Below are positions 31,793-44,919 of a stretch of DNA of 64,000 nucleotides, one piece after another; within the stretch, counting starts at the first letter, position 1, and each line of letters begins with the position of its first letter. Under the pieces are notes generated by a model, which was not told where the DNA came from, searched no databases, and saw only the letters and a program-made list of their open reading frames with translations. The stretch is from Euryodendron excelsum (lineage: Eukaryota; Streptophyta; Magnoliopsida; Ericales; Pentaphylacaceae), in the NCBI GenBank assembly GCA_033060915.1, contig CM065397.1, forward strand, positions 25,395,001 through 25,459,000, written 5' to 3'. Made by a program: the position numbers and the translations under genes.

Positions 31793-34700
31793 TGTCGCAC
31801 CCAGATTTTTTGCACTCGAGGAATACTCACACAAGCAGGAAAAATACTATAATCTCTCGTTAGAACTCACCCTTCTGGAAGAATGAGTGCGACTAGGTTT
31901 GAAATTGAAAATAGATTTAAATAAAGGGCTTTTGGAAAAGATTTGGAGTCGCCACCTAACTTGATTAAGGTGAGTTAGGTCACCTAAAAACTAAGCATAA
32001 TCCGAAGACTACACTTAGGGTTTTCGGAAAATGATTTTGAAAATATTTCCTCAAGAGAGGGTTTTTAAGAAAAACAGGTTGTTTGGCAACCTTTGGAAAA
32101 CATTTAGCCCTTTTTTGAAAAATAACTCCTTTTGGTCTTTGAAATCAGTGATCTAGGTTCGGAGGTTGGTTACGTGTAGGGAAGACGCACTAAGCCATCA
32201 CCCTACCCCGCCCTTTCGGTACCTACATGTCAATCTACCCTAGATTCACCGATGAGAGTCTTTAACTAACTAATGTTCAATCCCATCTACTTTGAAAAGG
32301 AATGTTTGAAAAGAAACTAGCATGATGCATTACATGCAAGTGTAATAGAAGAGAGTTGACTTAGAAAATAGATTTAAAAAGAGATTTGATTTGATTTGAA
32401 AAGAAAGAGATAGAAGCTTGAATTTGAAGATTGAAATTGAATTTGAAAATTAAAATTGAAGATTGAAAATAGGAATAGATCATAGAATTAAAAACTTGAA
32501 GAAAATTGTAGGATTGGAAATTGGAAAGAAATTGTAGAAATAGAATTTTGAAAAATGTTATGGAATTGGAAATTTGAAAACATGTTGTAGGATTTGAGAT
32601 TTGAAAAATGTTGTGACCGCACCCCTGAGGGTTGCCTACGTATCCCTTTGGAGGAATCAGGTCAGTCGTAGTTCGTACAAGAGTCCGATTGAAAATGGAA
32701 GAGTTGATTGGAAGGAAGAGATTGAATTGGAAATTGGATTGGAAAACCGAGAGATTGAACTTTGATTGGAAGATTTGAAAATACCGGCTTTAGGAAACCT
32801 AGACTTAGGAAAGAGAGGATTTAGAAAGGACTTGAGATTTAGAAAGATTTGACTTGAATGTTGGACTTGGAAGATTTAGGAAAGGATTGGATTTAGGAAA
32901 TGTTCGAATTAGGAAATGTTCGATTGAGGAAAGTTTCGAATTAGGAAAGGTCCGATTTAGGAAAGTTTCGAATTAGGAAAGTTTTGGACTTAGGAAAGTT
33001 TTGGAATTAGGAAAGTTTCAACCTAGAAAAGTTTTGAATTTTGAAAAAGGATAGGTTTCACTTTAGGAAAATTTTGATTTAGGAAAGTTTTAACTTAAGT
33101 AAGTTTCGAATTTAGAAAGTTCTCAAAATAGGAAAGTTTCGAATTTGGAATATTTTGAAATAGGGAAGTTTTGAAGGTAAGAAAGTTTTGAGTTTAGAAA
33201 GTTTTAGATTTATAAAGATTTAAAGTTTAGGAAAGTTTAGAATTTAGAAAATTTTAGAGTTTGAAAATTTTGAGTTTAGAAAGTTTAGGATTTAGAAAGT
33301 TTTAAAGTTTGAGTTTTAGAAAACCTTGAAATTAGGAAAGGTTGAGTTTAGGAAAGATTTGAAAACTTGGATTTGGAAAGTTAAGATTTAAAAAGGGGTA
33401 GAATTAGGAAAGGGTTGAATTAGGAAAGATTTAGATTTTGAGTTTTAAAATTTAGAAAAGATTTTTATGTTCAAGTTAAGATTTAGGAAAGTAGAAGATT
33501 AGGAAAGAGTTGGATTAGGAAAGATTTAGATTAGGAAGGGTTAAGATTCCTATTTCTTGAAGTAAGGGATTGGATTTTGTTTCTAAAAGAGAAAATTTGA
33601 TTTTGTTTCAAAAAACGGAGGATTAGATCTAGTTTGCTAAACGGGACGATTGGATTTGGTTTCCTAAAGGGAAGATTGGATTTGGTTTCTTAAAGGAAAG
33701 ATGGGATTTGGTAAGGATTTGGAAATGGAAAGTTTTAGAAACCTTAGATTTGGAAGACTATAGTTTTGACGTAGAAAAGAGGTTTTGGAAATGTATATAG
33801 TTTGGATGTGAAAACAAGAGGTTTTGGAAACTTAGGTTTTAAGGCAAGTTTGAAAACCATGTTTTTGGAAAGAAAATTAGGGTTTCCTAATTGTGGGTTC
33901 TAGGGCTTGACTTGGACACCAAGAAAAAGGATTTTTTGGAAAGTGTGTTTTTTGGAAACAAGTTTTTGGAAAGAAATCCTACAGAGGAGTTTTTGGAAAG
34001 TGTGTTTTTTGAAATGAAGATTTTAGAAGGAAAATCCTGGAGGGGAGTTTCTCGAAAGAAGATTTTGGAAAGAGAGTTTTTTGGAAAGATTTTTGGAAGG
34101 AGATTTTTGGAGAGAGTTTTTAGGAAAGTGAATTTAGGGAGTGTTTTTAGAAAGTGAATTTTGAGGAGAAAGAGTTTTTGGAAAGAGATCCTAGTGAGGA
34201 GTTTTTTTAGAAAGAGATTTTGAAGAAAGAGATTTAGGAAGAGGTTTTTCTAAGAAGGAAACCTAGGGAACGATTTTGGAAAGTGGACCTTGAAGAGAGC
34301 GTTTTAGAAAGAGGTTTAAAAAGAGAAGTATTGGAAAATAGATTTTTGGAGGAAGTTTTTGAAAACAATTTTGGAAAGGAGAGTTTTTAGAAAGTATGTT
34401 GAAAAAGGGATTTTTAGGAAGAGAGACTTTTGAAAAGAGAGTTTTTAGAAGGTGTAAAAAAACATCTCACTTTACTAAAGCAATTCTAACCATAAGAGGG
34501 CTAGAACCACTTTAGGAAAGCGGTTTTGAAAATGACAAGGGTTGAAAATATGGACCATGAAAGTCACTTTAAATGTAACACTTTCCTAAAGCAATCCTAG
34601 CCATAGAAAAGCTAGAATCACCCTGGGATTGTGATTTTGAAAATAAGTTTTGAAAAAGGAGATTTTGATGCAATTTTGAAAACAAGTTTAATGCAAGCTT

Positions 34701-35346
34701 TGAAAACGAGTTTGAAAATGGTTTTTGAAAGATGCAAGATCATGATATGCACAATGCAAATTTAGGATTGTGAACATACAAGGTTAAGGTTTCACCACGT
34801 AATCAAGGGGGCCGAACCCACGTGGTCTCTGGTTAGCCTAAAGAAAAGCCCCCGACACGGTGACCCTCCGATAGTCTAATCCTACACATGGACGGGGAAT
34901 TCCCTTATTTCAAGCATGCAAAGAAATGGGGGGGGGGGGAAGAGATGGGGGATTAAAATAGAGAAAACCTAAGTGGGTTAGGAGAGAGAAGAGAGAGGGG
35001 GGAGTGCAGAAATTTAAATAGAAAACCCACCTTGTATCTTGTTTATTTTGCGCGCCTTGCTTTCTTTGGTATTTGCTACACTTCAGTCTTGATCTTCGAG
35101 GGCTCGTCTTTAATCTTTAAGGCTTCGGTTTGCAGCTCTTCAAGTCTTCAAAGGAGGGTTGGAGGCTAGTGTATAAGTGTACGGGGAAGTGTATGAGTGT
35201 ATATGAGGTTAAGGTTTGTGTATGGTGGCTAGGGTTTGAAAAACCTAAGAAAGCTAGGGTTTAGGGAGTGCACGAGCTCTGTATATCGAAATATATGATT
35301 TTTAGACTGAGTTTGTGGACCCCTTTCACGCTAGAAGAGGCTCTGT

Positions 35347-35445
35347 ATTTATAGAGAGAGGAATGTACTGGCGCCTATTGCAGTGGCGCTAAGCCAAACA
35401 TTACATTTGCGCCACTAGGAGTGGCGCCAGCCATTTAGAAAATGT
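35347..35445 (-). promoter_or_regulatory. Solo LTR-2 TATA box and palindromes
   Basis: TATAAAT on the minus strand at 35347-35353. Upstream lie a GGCGCC...GGCGC pair (35370-35395) and a GCGCCACTAGGAGTGGCGCC palindrome (about 35408-35430). Confidence 0.7.
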
Positions 35446-35689
35446 TTAAGGTCGGCAAGCAACGTATGTTTGACTAGATTTGGGAGCCTGTACTAGTGAC
35501 TACCATGTGATTTTTAGCCTGGCTTCACTAGGAGTGACTTCGGAAAGTCCGGGAATGATTTGAAGAGGTCGGGAATGACCCGAAGAGCCGGAAAGGGCAA
35601 GAACACTTAAGATAGTATGTCGGAGGTTTTTGACTTGAGAAATGAGGATAGTATATGTCGGAAGGGTTGACTGGGCCTTTAGGGGCAAA

Positions 35690-36150
35690 ACGGTCAATCG
35701 GATCGGGAAGCTGCCGGGACGGACTCGGACTATCCTGGAAGAAGACTCAAAATTTGGAAATAGTATTCAAAATGTTCCCAAAGGTTTCCGATTTGATTCC
35801 CAGAGCCGGTGTGGTCGGAAAAGGCGACCGGCCCACCAAGGGCAAAACGGTCATTTTGTATAGAGTTTGTCGAAACTGACTCGGAACGATCCAAAAGGAA
35901 AAAGAAAGGTTGAGGACACTATAAAAAGTATTCTTAGAAAGTTACCGGTTTGATACCCAGAGCCGGTGTGGTCGGAAAAGGCGATTGGCCCTCTAGGGGC
36001 AAAACGGTCATTCTGTACCAGGTTTGTCGAAATTGACTCGGAATGATCCGGGAAGGTAGAGGAAGGTCAAGAATACTAGAAGAAGTATTCTCAGGAGGTT
36101 ACTGGTTTGATACCCAGAGTCGGTGTGGTTCTCGGGGCGTTCGGATGCCT
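35690..36150 (-). repeat. 157-bp U3 tandem repeat (solo LTR-2)
   Basis: Three degenerate copies marked by GGGGCAAAACGGTCA, GTTTGATACCCAGAGCC and GGTGTGGTCGGAAAAGG at roughly 150-160 bp spacing, the reverse complement of the module in E1. Confidence 0.75.
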
Positions 36151-36609
36151 AGGGGCAAAATGGTCACCTTGACCGAAAAGTCTCGGAAAAGGCCCAAGGG
36201 GTAGTTTGGTCATTTTTCACCAAAGTGGGCTAGCAGGCACTGGTGTTGACCTGGGTTTTGAGTGTTTCCGCCACTCTGACGGCGGTCGTCGTGACACAGG
36301 GGTTTGTTGGCAATTCCCTACATCGACCTGTTTACGAGTATTTTCGCTACTTTGACGGTTGTGATGTTTGCGAGTATGTCTGCTACTCTAAAGGTTCGCG
36401 ATCATTCCCGAGACTGCTTGATTTTGGGAAGCTGCTAAAGGGGACTTAGCACCTGAGAAGTTAATTTTCTCGGAAGGCGTGCCTAAACGGACATTTCTGC
36501 ATTGGCAGGCTAGCGGGCGCCAAAGGTGGATCGTTCTACCATCTACAGGACTTGGGGTCTCGTCCCGGTCAACAGGTTTAAAGGGACTTACCATTTCGAA
36601 GAGGTTTTC

Positions 36610-37020
36610 TTTGAAAAATGTGCCGGACTGTCTCGAGGAATAAACTATCTCGAGAGAGGGATTGGAATTGGAAAGGGGTCTTGTCGTCTTCGGAAGGACA
36701 TGCCTGATTTGGAACCTTCTCAAGGAATAAATTGTCTCGAGAGAAGGATTGGAATTGGAAAGGGGTCTTATCGTCTTTGGAAAGACGTGCCTGATTTGGA
36801 ACCGTCTCGAGGAATAAACTGTCTCGAGAGAGGGATTGGAATTAGAAAGGGGTCGTATCGTCTTCGGAAAGACGTGCCTGATTTGGAACTATCTCAAGGG
36901 ATAAACTGTCTCAAGAGAGGAATTGGAAAGGGGACTTATTGTCTTTAGAAAGACGTGCCTGATTTGGAACCGTCTCGAGGGATAAACTGTCTCGAGAGAG
37001 GGATTGTAATTGGAATTGGA
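36610..37020 (-). repeat. 82-bp U3 array, about 5 copies (solo LTR-2)
   Basis: Units carry GTCTCGAGGAATAAACTG and CTCGAGAGAGGGATTGG. The TTCG hairpin has partly decayed (CGTCTTCGGAAAGACG). Copy number is lower than in E1. Confidence 0.8.
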
Positions 37021-37212
37021 AAGAACAATTCCCCTAAGAGCATTTTGGTCATTTTGCCTCTATTTGGGCCTGGCGGGCCCGCAAAGTGATGAACAAACGG
37101 GATTTGGACTTAGAAAGTTGGTTTCGGTTGGAATATGCCCACAATGACTTGAACACAAGTCTGGACGGAGTGTAGACTGCCAAGCAGTCAAAAATGGGGT
37201 GCTTACAATCTG

Positions 37213-38586
37213 TAAGGACGTTGATGGTATGGGCCTTGAAGTAGTGCACCAACTTACGTGACGCGATTACTAACGCTAGGGCCAATTTCTCCAATAGCAG
37301 ATACTTACTCTCTACTCCCAAAAGAGTTTTACTAACGTGATAGACTGGCATCTATTGCTTATCTTGCTGACGAAGTGAGACGATGCTTATTACGTGGTTT
37401 GATACTACTAGATAGAGATAGAGCTCTTCATGTTTGAGCCTAGTAGAAAGTAGTGGTGGTTGGGCTAGATATTCTTCAGGTCGGCGGGGGCCTAGCCATA
37501 GTCAGGACTCCAGTTGAACTGTTCCTATTTTTTCAATAGTTGGAAGAATGGCCGGCAATTATCTGAAGATCAGTTGATGAACCGGTTGAAAGCCGTTACC
37601 ATTCTAGTCAACTTCTGGACTTCTTTTATGTTCCTCTGAGCGTGGATATTTTGGATTGCACTTATCTGATGCGGATCCACTTCAATTCCCCAGTGTGCAA
37701 CCAAAAATCCAAGAAACTTTCCAAAGCTTACCTCGAACACACATTTAGAGGCATTCAACCTCATCTTATAGTTGTTGAGGATGTTGAACACTTCCTTTAG
37801 ATTGCCCAAGTGTAGTCTGCCGACTTTGCTTTTGACCACTATGTCATCAATGTATACTTTGACAGTGCTACCGATATGTTGTTTAAACATTTTGGTGACC
37901 AATCGTTGATAGGTGGTGCCTGCGTTCTTCAAATCAAAGGGCATGACTTTGTAGCAAAAAATACCCCTCGAGATAATGAAGGCAATTTTTTCTTGGTCCT
38001 CTTCATGAAGTGGGATCTGGTGGTACCCACAATAGGCATCTAGAAAACTCATCGTCTCAAATTTAGCTATTGCATCTACGAGTTGGTCGTTCTTTAGAAG
38101 GGGAAAAAGGTCCCTAGGGCATGCGTTATTCAAGTCTGTGAAATCAACACAAACCCTCCACTTACTGTTCTTCTTTTTTTACGACCACTGGATTAGAAAG
38201 CTAGCATGGATAGTAGACTTCCTTTATTGCCCTGCTTCAAGGAGCCTGTTAACTTCTTCGATCACTGCATCCACATGTTGAGTAGCTGCCCTTCTCCCCT
38301 TCTAGATCATAGGTCGGCACTGCCGGTCCACACTAAGTCTATGGTAGGCTATATCTGGGTCAATTTCTGGCATGTCATAAGGTGTCTTAGTGAATATTTC
38401 AATGTACTCTATCAATAGATTAATTAATAATTTCTCCTCAGATTTGGGCAGCGAGGTGCCAAGAACGAAGTACTTTTCCTCGTTATGCCGATCTATATAA
38501 ACCTTCTTCAAGTCCTCAATGGCCTTGTTCTTTGGTAACAGCTTGACATCATCAATCGTGGGTGTGTCCTCGTGGAGTTCAATCAT
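37213..38586 (-). pseudogene. Element H reverse transcriptase and connection (broken)
   Basis: The minus strand encodes linker sequence (IFTKTPYDMPEIDPDIAYHR), then the RT palm: KWRVCVDFTDLNNACPRD, FLDAYCGYHQIPLHEEDQEK, FCYKVMPFDLKNAGTTYQRL and KVYIDDIVVKS, with the catalytic YIDD intact. The thumb (SAIQNIHAQRNIKEVQKLTR) and connection (PVYHVSKTLLGVESKYLLLE) follow up to solo LTR-2. The wording is that of Tat-clade RT. Stops near 38300-38160 and after 37570, plus a frameshift before 37351, inactivate it. Confidence 0.85.
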
Positions 38587-39874
38587 CTGAACCTTACCCG
38601 TCTTTTCCTTTGTGGCGTATGCTGTCAGGAAGCACTACTTAGTTATAACTTGGTCCCCTCTTATCTCTCCAACTCCTCCTAGAGTCAGGAAACAGATTAG
38701 TTGATGATAGGACAAAAATATAGTCTTCATGAGGTGCAATCATGTCCAACCCATAATAGCATTGTAGGGGGGAAGGCACATTAAACACTAGGAACTCTGT
38801 TAGTATAGTGATCCCTCCTACTATAACCAGGATAGTTACCTTTCCCAGTGGCCAGACCGAGTCCAAGCTAAATCCAATCAGGGGGTTCAAAGATGGTTGG
38901 AGGTCAGAATCCTTAAGTCCCAGCTTTTTGAAGAGGTTATAGCACAAGACTTTAGAGAAACTTCCCCAATCAACCAGTAGCCTTTTCACATCACAATCTC
39001 CCCATTGTAGTGTTACCACCAATGCATCATTGTGTGGCAGTTGCACCGCTACCAGGTCATTATTGGTGAAAGCTATAGCCTCAGTACTGTTGCTGACCTT
39101 TGCCTTTTTGTTTGGGGTTTCCAATTGCATTACGTCCCTGAGATGTGCTGCTTTCTAGATCTTTGCCCAGTATATATGTGAGTCTACTATTGTTGACTCT
39201 GCCAATCCATGGAGGACATTGATTACCCAGGTAGGTTCTGCTTTGACTTCCTTCTGCGAAATGGCTTCCTATTTTGTCTGCTCTGCCTCTCACTTCGTCT
39301 TCTCTCGGTCGATATATTAGTCAAGATGTCCTGCCTTTGGCAATTCCTCCAACTGGTTTTTAAGATTTCGGCAATTCTTCATCTGATGCCCCTTTTCCCT
39401 GTGGTAAGAATAGAACTTTCTATGGTCTCGGGCAACAGGGTCTCTTCCCAACTTTAAGAGCTACTTGAAGAAGGGCTTGTCTCGTATTTGGGGCAAAATC
39501 TTGTAAATTAGGTCCTTAAAGATTGTGTTGACCCCCTTTGTTGCCTTCTTGCTCTGGTTGTTGTTGTTCTTCTCACGTCTGAGCTTCTTGCTTTCACACT
39601 TATCTTTCTTCTTGGTTTTCTCATTGATCTTCTCCTATGTCGGCTATGCCAAATCTTCTTCCACCTATGCATATTATTCAATCCTTAGCATCAGGTCTTG
39701 TATTTGGGTGACTAGTTTCTTTATGAGGGATTGCTTTAACTGATGTTCTCTGGGAAGAACGATCTTAAACTGTGCAATGGCTTGCTTCTCATTGTAGTCC
39801 TCTATTTCATTATAAGCCTCCTAGTATCTCCTTGCATATGCACGTAACCCCTGGCCATTTTTCTTCTATAAAGT
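38587..39874 (-). pseudogene. Element H gag C-terminus and protease (5' truncated, broken)
   Basis: Just right of the cut the minus strand encodes AYARRY and YNEKQAIAQFKIVLPREHQL, then IQDLMLRIE, the end of a Tat-type Gag core. A variant zinc motif YSYHREKGHQMKNC follows. The protease region reads VQLPHNDALVVTLQWGDCDV and KRLLVDWGSFSKVLCYNLF. The usual D-(T/S)-G of the active site is D-W-G here, so the protease would be dead. Internal stops are frequent. The rest of gag should lie beyond the Athila insertion, outside the window. Confidence 0.8.
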
Positions 39875-42800
39875 TGATTGTGCTTCAAAAGTACAATTAT
39901 AAGTCCTTAATTAGTTTTTTGTTAGCATTAGTTTATGATTATATGTCTTTTTAGTTATGTTTTGACATTAATTAAGTTTATTATACTTTATGTAGGTTTT
40001 GAGCTTAAATGGAATGATTTCGAATGCAATTCAATCATAGGTTTCAAGAGGCTACTGTTAAGGGACAAGTTGTTGAAGCTGTGATACAAGCTGCTGAAGC
40101 ACGCAGAGCTGGAACTTTGGAAGCCCATATCTGTCGAACCAGAAAGGCTATTAACTTTTTGAGATCTAAAACTTTTGTGAAGTGACCTAGCCCGTTTGAG
40201 CACTCGGTGGGATCTGTCCGTACACCTGCCGACAAGATTTGTAGATTAACTCACTTTTCAGTTGTAGATAGGGAAGGAGGAAGTAGAATAGATTTAGGTT
40301 TTGTATTTTCTGGAGGAAGAGAAGAATTCTAGGGTTTTTGTGGAGGAAGAAACATCCAACCTTTGGAGGTTATGAATCTTTTCATCTTCCAAGGGAGGAT
40401 TTTTTAATCTTTAGTCTTCATCTTTAGTTTTTCTTCTTGTTCTTATTGTGAATTCAAGATTATATTTCTCTAATGCAGTATTTTCTTTCTTTAATTATTA
40501 CTTCAGTTCTTGCAATCTTTTTAATGTATTTTAGTAGCTAAATCAGTTCTTGGTATGGGTTGAGAAAGTAACTAGGTTACAGGTAGAGATTCAAGATAGT
40601 TATTTATTTTTCAAGATTTCAAGATCTTGGATCAAGATTCATTTTCTTGCTCATGAATATCTTCCAAAACAATATTTTTCTTTTATCATATCTAGTATGT
40701 ATGTTTAGACTAATTTGCAAGTAGGGGTACGTATACCTAGAATTTCTGATAAGGATATTGATTATAATCGTATACTTATTCTTATTAAGAGTACTTTAGA
40801 AATTTACTGTTCTTGATTAAGCTTCAAATATACATTGTAGACAGGTGCATAAACTGGGACATGTATGAATGGGACTCTGGTATGAATACTAATAAATAAT
40901 TAAATATCAACTCTAAGAGGGTAATCGAATCTTAAGTTTTTTTTAATCAAAACTATCTTGGAAACCTACTTGTAGGCCTATTACTGGATCAAACCCTACC
41001 AAGTCCTTTTTATATTATTTGAATATATTCCTAAAATTAGTTTAATTTTATTGTCTAATAATTTAGATCAACCATTGTCGCGCCCAGATTTTTCGCACTC
41101 GAGGAATACTTACCTAAGCGGGAAAAATGTTGTACTCTCCCGTTAGAACTCACCCTCCTAAAAGAATGAGTGCGACTAGGTTTGAATTGAAAAATTGGTT
41201 TGAATAAAGGGCTTTTGAAAAAGATTCGGAGTCGCCACCTAACTTGATTAAGGTGAGTTAGGTCACCTAAAAACTAAGCATGATCCGAAGACTACACTTA
41301 GGATTTTTGAAAAACGATTTTGAAAAATACTACCTCAAGAGAGGGTTTTTACGAAAAATAGGTTGTTTGGCAACCTTTGGAAAACATTTAGCCCTTTTTA
41401 GAAAAATAATTCCTTTTTGGTCTTTGAAATCAGTGATCCTAGGTTCAGAGATTGGTTACATGTAGGGAAGACGCACTAAGCTATCACCCTACCCCGCCCT
41501 TTCGGTACCTACATGTCAATCTACCCTAGATTTACCTACGAGAGTCTTTAACTAACTATTGGCCAATCCTATCCACTTTGAAAAACAATGTTTGAAAAAT
41601 ATGATGCATGATATGCAAGTGCAAAATAAGAGAATTGGAAAATAGAAATTGATTTGAAAAGAAATTGATTTGATTTGAAAATAGATTTGAAGAAATAGAA
41701 TTGAAATTGGAAAGTTTGAAAATTGAAAGTAGAAATTTGAAAATATAAATTTTGGAATTTTGAAAATAGATTGGGAATTTGAGATTTGAAAAGATTTTGG
41801 AAACCGCACCCATGAGGGTGGAATTGAAAGTTTGAAAAGTATTGTGACCGCACCTATGGAGGTTACCTACGTATCCCTTTGGGGGAATCAGGTCAGTCGT
41901 AGTTCGGACCGGAGTCCGATTGAAAATTGATTGATTTGAAGAGAGAGATTGGATTGGAAGAAAGAAATTGAATTGAAAATTGGATTTGGTTTGAGATTAG
42001 AAAAAGGAGATTGAAAATTAAAATTGAGAAGATTGGACTTGCTTTGGAAAGACTTGGTTTTGGAAAGATGGAGGTTTAGGAAACCTAGACTTAGGAAAGG
42101 TAGGAAACCTAGGAAAGACTTGAGATTAAGAAAGACTTGACTCGAACGTTGGACTTGGAAGATTTGGAAAGATTGGATTTTAGGAAATGTTCGAATTAGG
42201 AATGTTTTGAATTAGGAAAGTTTCATTTTTGGAAAGTTTCAAATTAAGAAAGTTTTGAATTAGGAAAGTTTTAGGTTTAGGAAAGTTTTGAAATTGGAAA
42301 GTATTGAATTAGGAAATGTTTTGAATTAAGAAAAGTTTAGTTTGAGAAAGGTTTAGAATTTGGAAAGTTTCAAATTAAGAAAGTTTTGAATTTGGAAATG
42401 TTTGAAAAAGGGAAGTTTTGAATTTGGAAAGTTTTGAAAACAAGGAAGTTTTGAAAATAAGAAAGTTTTGTTTTGAGAAAAGGTTTGAAAAAGGAAAGTT
42501 TTCATTTTCGGAAAGTTTTTGAATTAGGGAAGTTTTGAAATAGGGAAGTTTTGAAAAGTGGAAAGTTTTGTTTTAGGAAATGTTTAAATTAAGAAAGTTT
42601 CAACTTAAGAAAGTCTTGAATTTTTAGAAAGTTTTGAATTTAGAAAAGTTTTAGATTTGGAAAGATTTGAAATTTAAGAAAGTTTAGAATTTAGAAAGAT
42701 TTGAAATTTAGAAAGTTTTAGGGTTTTAGGAAATCTTGAAATTAGGAAAGGTTTGAGTTTAGGAAGAGTTTGAAAACTTGAATTTAGAGAGTCAAGATTT

Positions 42801-44577
42801 GGAAAGGGGGGTTAAATTAGGAAAGGGTTGAATTAGGAAAGATTTGAAAGTTGAGTTTTTAAAATTTAGGAAAGATTTTAAAGTTTAAGTTTAGGAAACT
42901 TATGGTTTAGGAAGAAATTGAATTAAGAAAGGTTTGGATTAGGAAGGGATTGGATTTAGTTTCTAAAAGAAAAGATTTGATTTTGTTTCCAAAAACGGAG
43001 AACGGGATCTAGTTTCTTAAACGGGGAGATTTGATTCGGTTTCCTAAAGGGAAGATAAGATTTGACAAGGATTTGGAAAGGGAAATTCTAGAAACCCTAG
43101 GTTTGGAAAATTATAGTTTTGACGTAGAAAAGAGGTTTTGGAAACATGTATAGTTTGGATGTAAAAACAAGAGGTTTTGGAAACCTAGGTTTGGGGCAAA
43201 GTTTGAAAATCATGTTTTTGGAAAGAAAATTAGGGTTTCCTAATTGTGGGTTCTAGGGCTTGACTTGGGCTCTAAGGAAAGAGTTTTTAGAAAATACGCT
43301 TTTGGAAACGAGTTTTTGGAAGGAAATCCTAGGGAGGAGTTTTTGGAAAGTGAATTTGGAAAGAGAGTTTTTGGAAAAAGATTTTAAAGAGACGGAATTT
43401 TGGAAAGTGTGTTTTTGGAAACGTAGACTTTGGAAGGAAAATCCTAAAGGAGAGTTTCTAGAAGAAAAATTTTGGAAAGGATAGTTTTTTTGGAAAGATT
43501 TTTGGAGAGAGAGTTTTTAGAAAGTGGATTTTGGGGAGAGGATTTTTGGAAGGAGTTGAAAAAGGGAGTTTTGAAAAATAGATTTTGGAAGGAATTTTTG
43601 AAAACAATTTTGGAGAGAAGAGTTTTAGGAAAGTATGTTGAAAAAGAGATTTTTAGGAAGAGATTTTTAAAGAGAGTTTTTAGAAGGTGTAAAAACATCT
43701 TACTTTCCTAAATCAATTCTAACCATAAGAAGGCTAGAACCACTTTAGGAAAGCGGTTTTGAAAACAACAAGATTTGAAAATATAGACCAAAAGGTCACT
43801 TTTAATGTAACACTTTTCTAAAGCAACCCTAACCATGGAAAGGCTAGAATCACTCTAGGATTGTGATTTTGAAAACATGTTTTTGAAAAAGAGCTTTTGA
43901 TGCAATTTTGAAAACAAGTTTGAAAAACGATTTTTGAAAACAACTTTTTGAAAACGAATTTTGGAAGATGCAAGACTATGATATGCACAATGCAATTTGG
44001 GGTCGTGAACATACAAGGTTAAGGCTTCACCACATAATCAAGGGGGCCAGACCCACGTGGTCTCTGGTTAGACTAGAAGAAAGCCCCCGACACGGTGGCT
44101 CTCCAACAATCTAATCCTACACATGGACCGGGAGTCCCCTTGTTTCAAGCATGCAAAGAAAGGGGGGAAAGAGATGGGGGATTAAAATAGAGAAAACCCA
44201 AGTGGGTTGGAGAGAGAAGAGAGAGGGGGAAAGTGCGGAAACTTAAATAGGGAGCCTACCTTGTATCTTGTTTATTTTGCGCGCCGTGCAGTCTTCGGTC
44301 TTCGGTCTTTGTCTTGATCTTCACCTTCAACCTTCAAGAGTTGTCTTCAAGCTTTGAATGGCAGCTCTTCAAGTCTTCAAAGGATGGTTGAAGGCTAGTG
44401 TATGAGTGTATGAGGGAGTGTATGAGTGTATAGGAGGCTAGGGTTTGGTGTAGGGTGACTAGGGTTTGGGAAAACCTAGGGAGGCTAGGGTTTAGGGAGT
44501 GCTCGAGCTCTGTATATCGAATTGTGTGATTTCTAGGTTAAGTTTGCAGACCCTTTTCACGTTGAACGAGGCTCTGT

Positions 44578-44665
44578 ATTTATAGAGGGAAGACAAACCT
44601 GGCGCCTGTTGCAGTGGCGCCAGGCCATTTTTTGGCTTGGCGCCACTAGTAGTGGCGCCAGCCAT
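44578..44665 (-). promoter_or_regulatory. Solo LTR-3 TATA box and palindromes
   Basis: TATAAAT on the minus strand at 44578-44584, preceded by GGCGCC...GGCGCC pairs (about 44598-44625) and a near-perfect GGCGCCACTAGTAGTGGCGC palindrome (about 44638-44660). Confidence 0.75.
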
Positions 44666-44919
44666 TTAGGAAACAATTAAGGTCGGCAAGCAATGTATCT
44701 TTAACTAGATTTGGGCGCCTGTACTAATGACTACCATGTAAACTTTAGCCTGGCTTCACTAGGAGTGACTCCGGAAAGTCCGGGAATGATTTGAAGGAGC
44801 CGGGAGTGACCCGGAAGGCCGGAAAGGAGCAGGAACACTTAAAATAGTGTCCTGGAGGTATTTGACTTGAAAAGTGAGGATAAGATGTGTCGGAAAGGTT
44901 GACTGAGCCTTTAGAGGCA

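Larger units (their letters stand above)
31793..37207 (-). repeat. Solo LTR-2 of the E1/E2 superfamily (5.42 kb)
   Basis: It starts TGTCGCACCC and ends GGGTGCTTACA on the plus strand and is flanked by ATCTG at 31788-31792 and 37208-37212. No internal sequence remains. It has about 5 copies of the 82-bp U3 unit (36610-37020) and a 157-bp array (about 35690-36150). It splits the element H RNase H/RT junction. With the oppositely oriented E1 3' LTR only 938 bp away it forms a very large inverted repeat. Confidence 0.93.
3060..39874 (-). mobile_element. Element H: old Tat/Retand-like Ty3/gypsy retrotransposon, nested and broken
   Basis: On the minus strand the order is partial gag, protease, RT, RNase H, integrase, an antisense ORF, the polypurine tract and the 3' LTR. 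This is the arrangement of Tat-clade elements that carry an extra antisense ORF. The pieces belong together because each interruption is a younger LTR element with a perfect 5-bp target duplication: 3328-8011, 11299-30854 and 31793-37207. Its 5' end is cut at 39874 by an Athila-type element. Many stops and frameshifts show it is the oldest layer. The left end (about 3060) is estimated from LTR texture, not from a target-site duplication. Confidence 0.8.
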
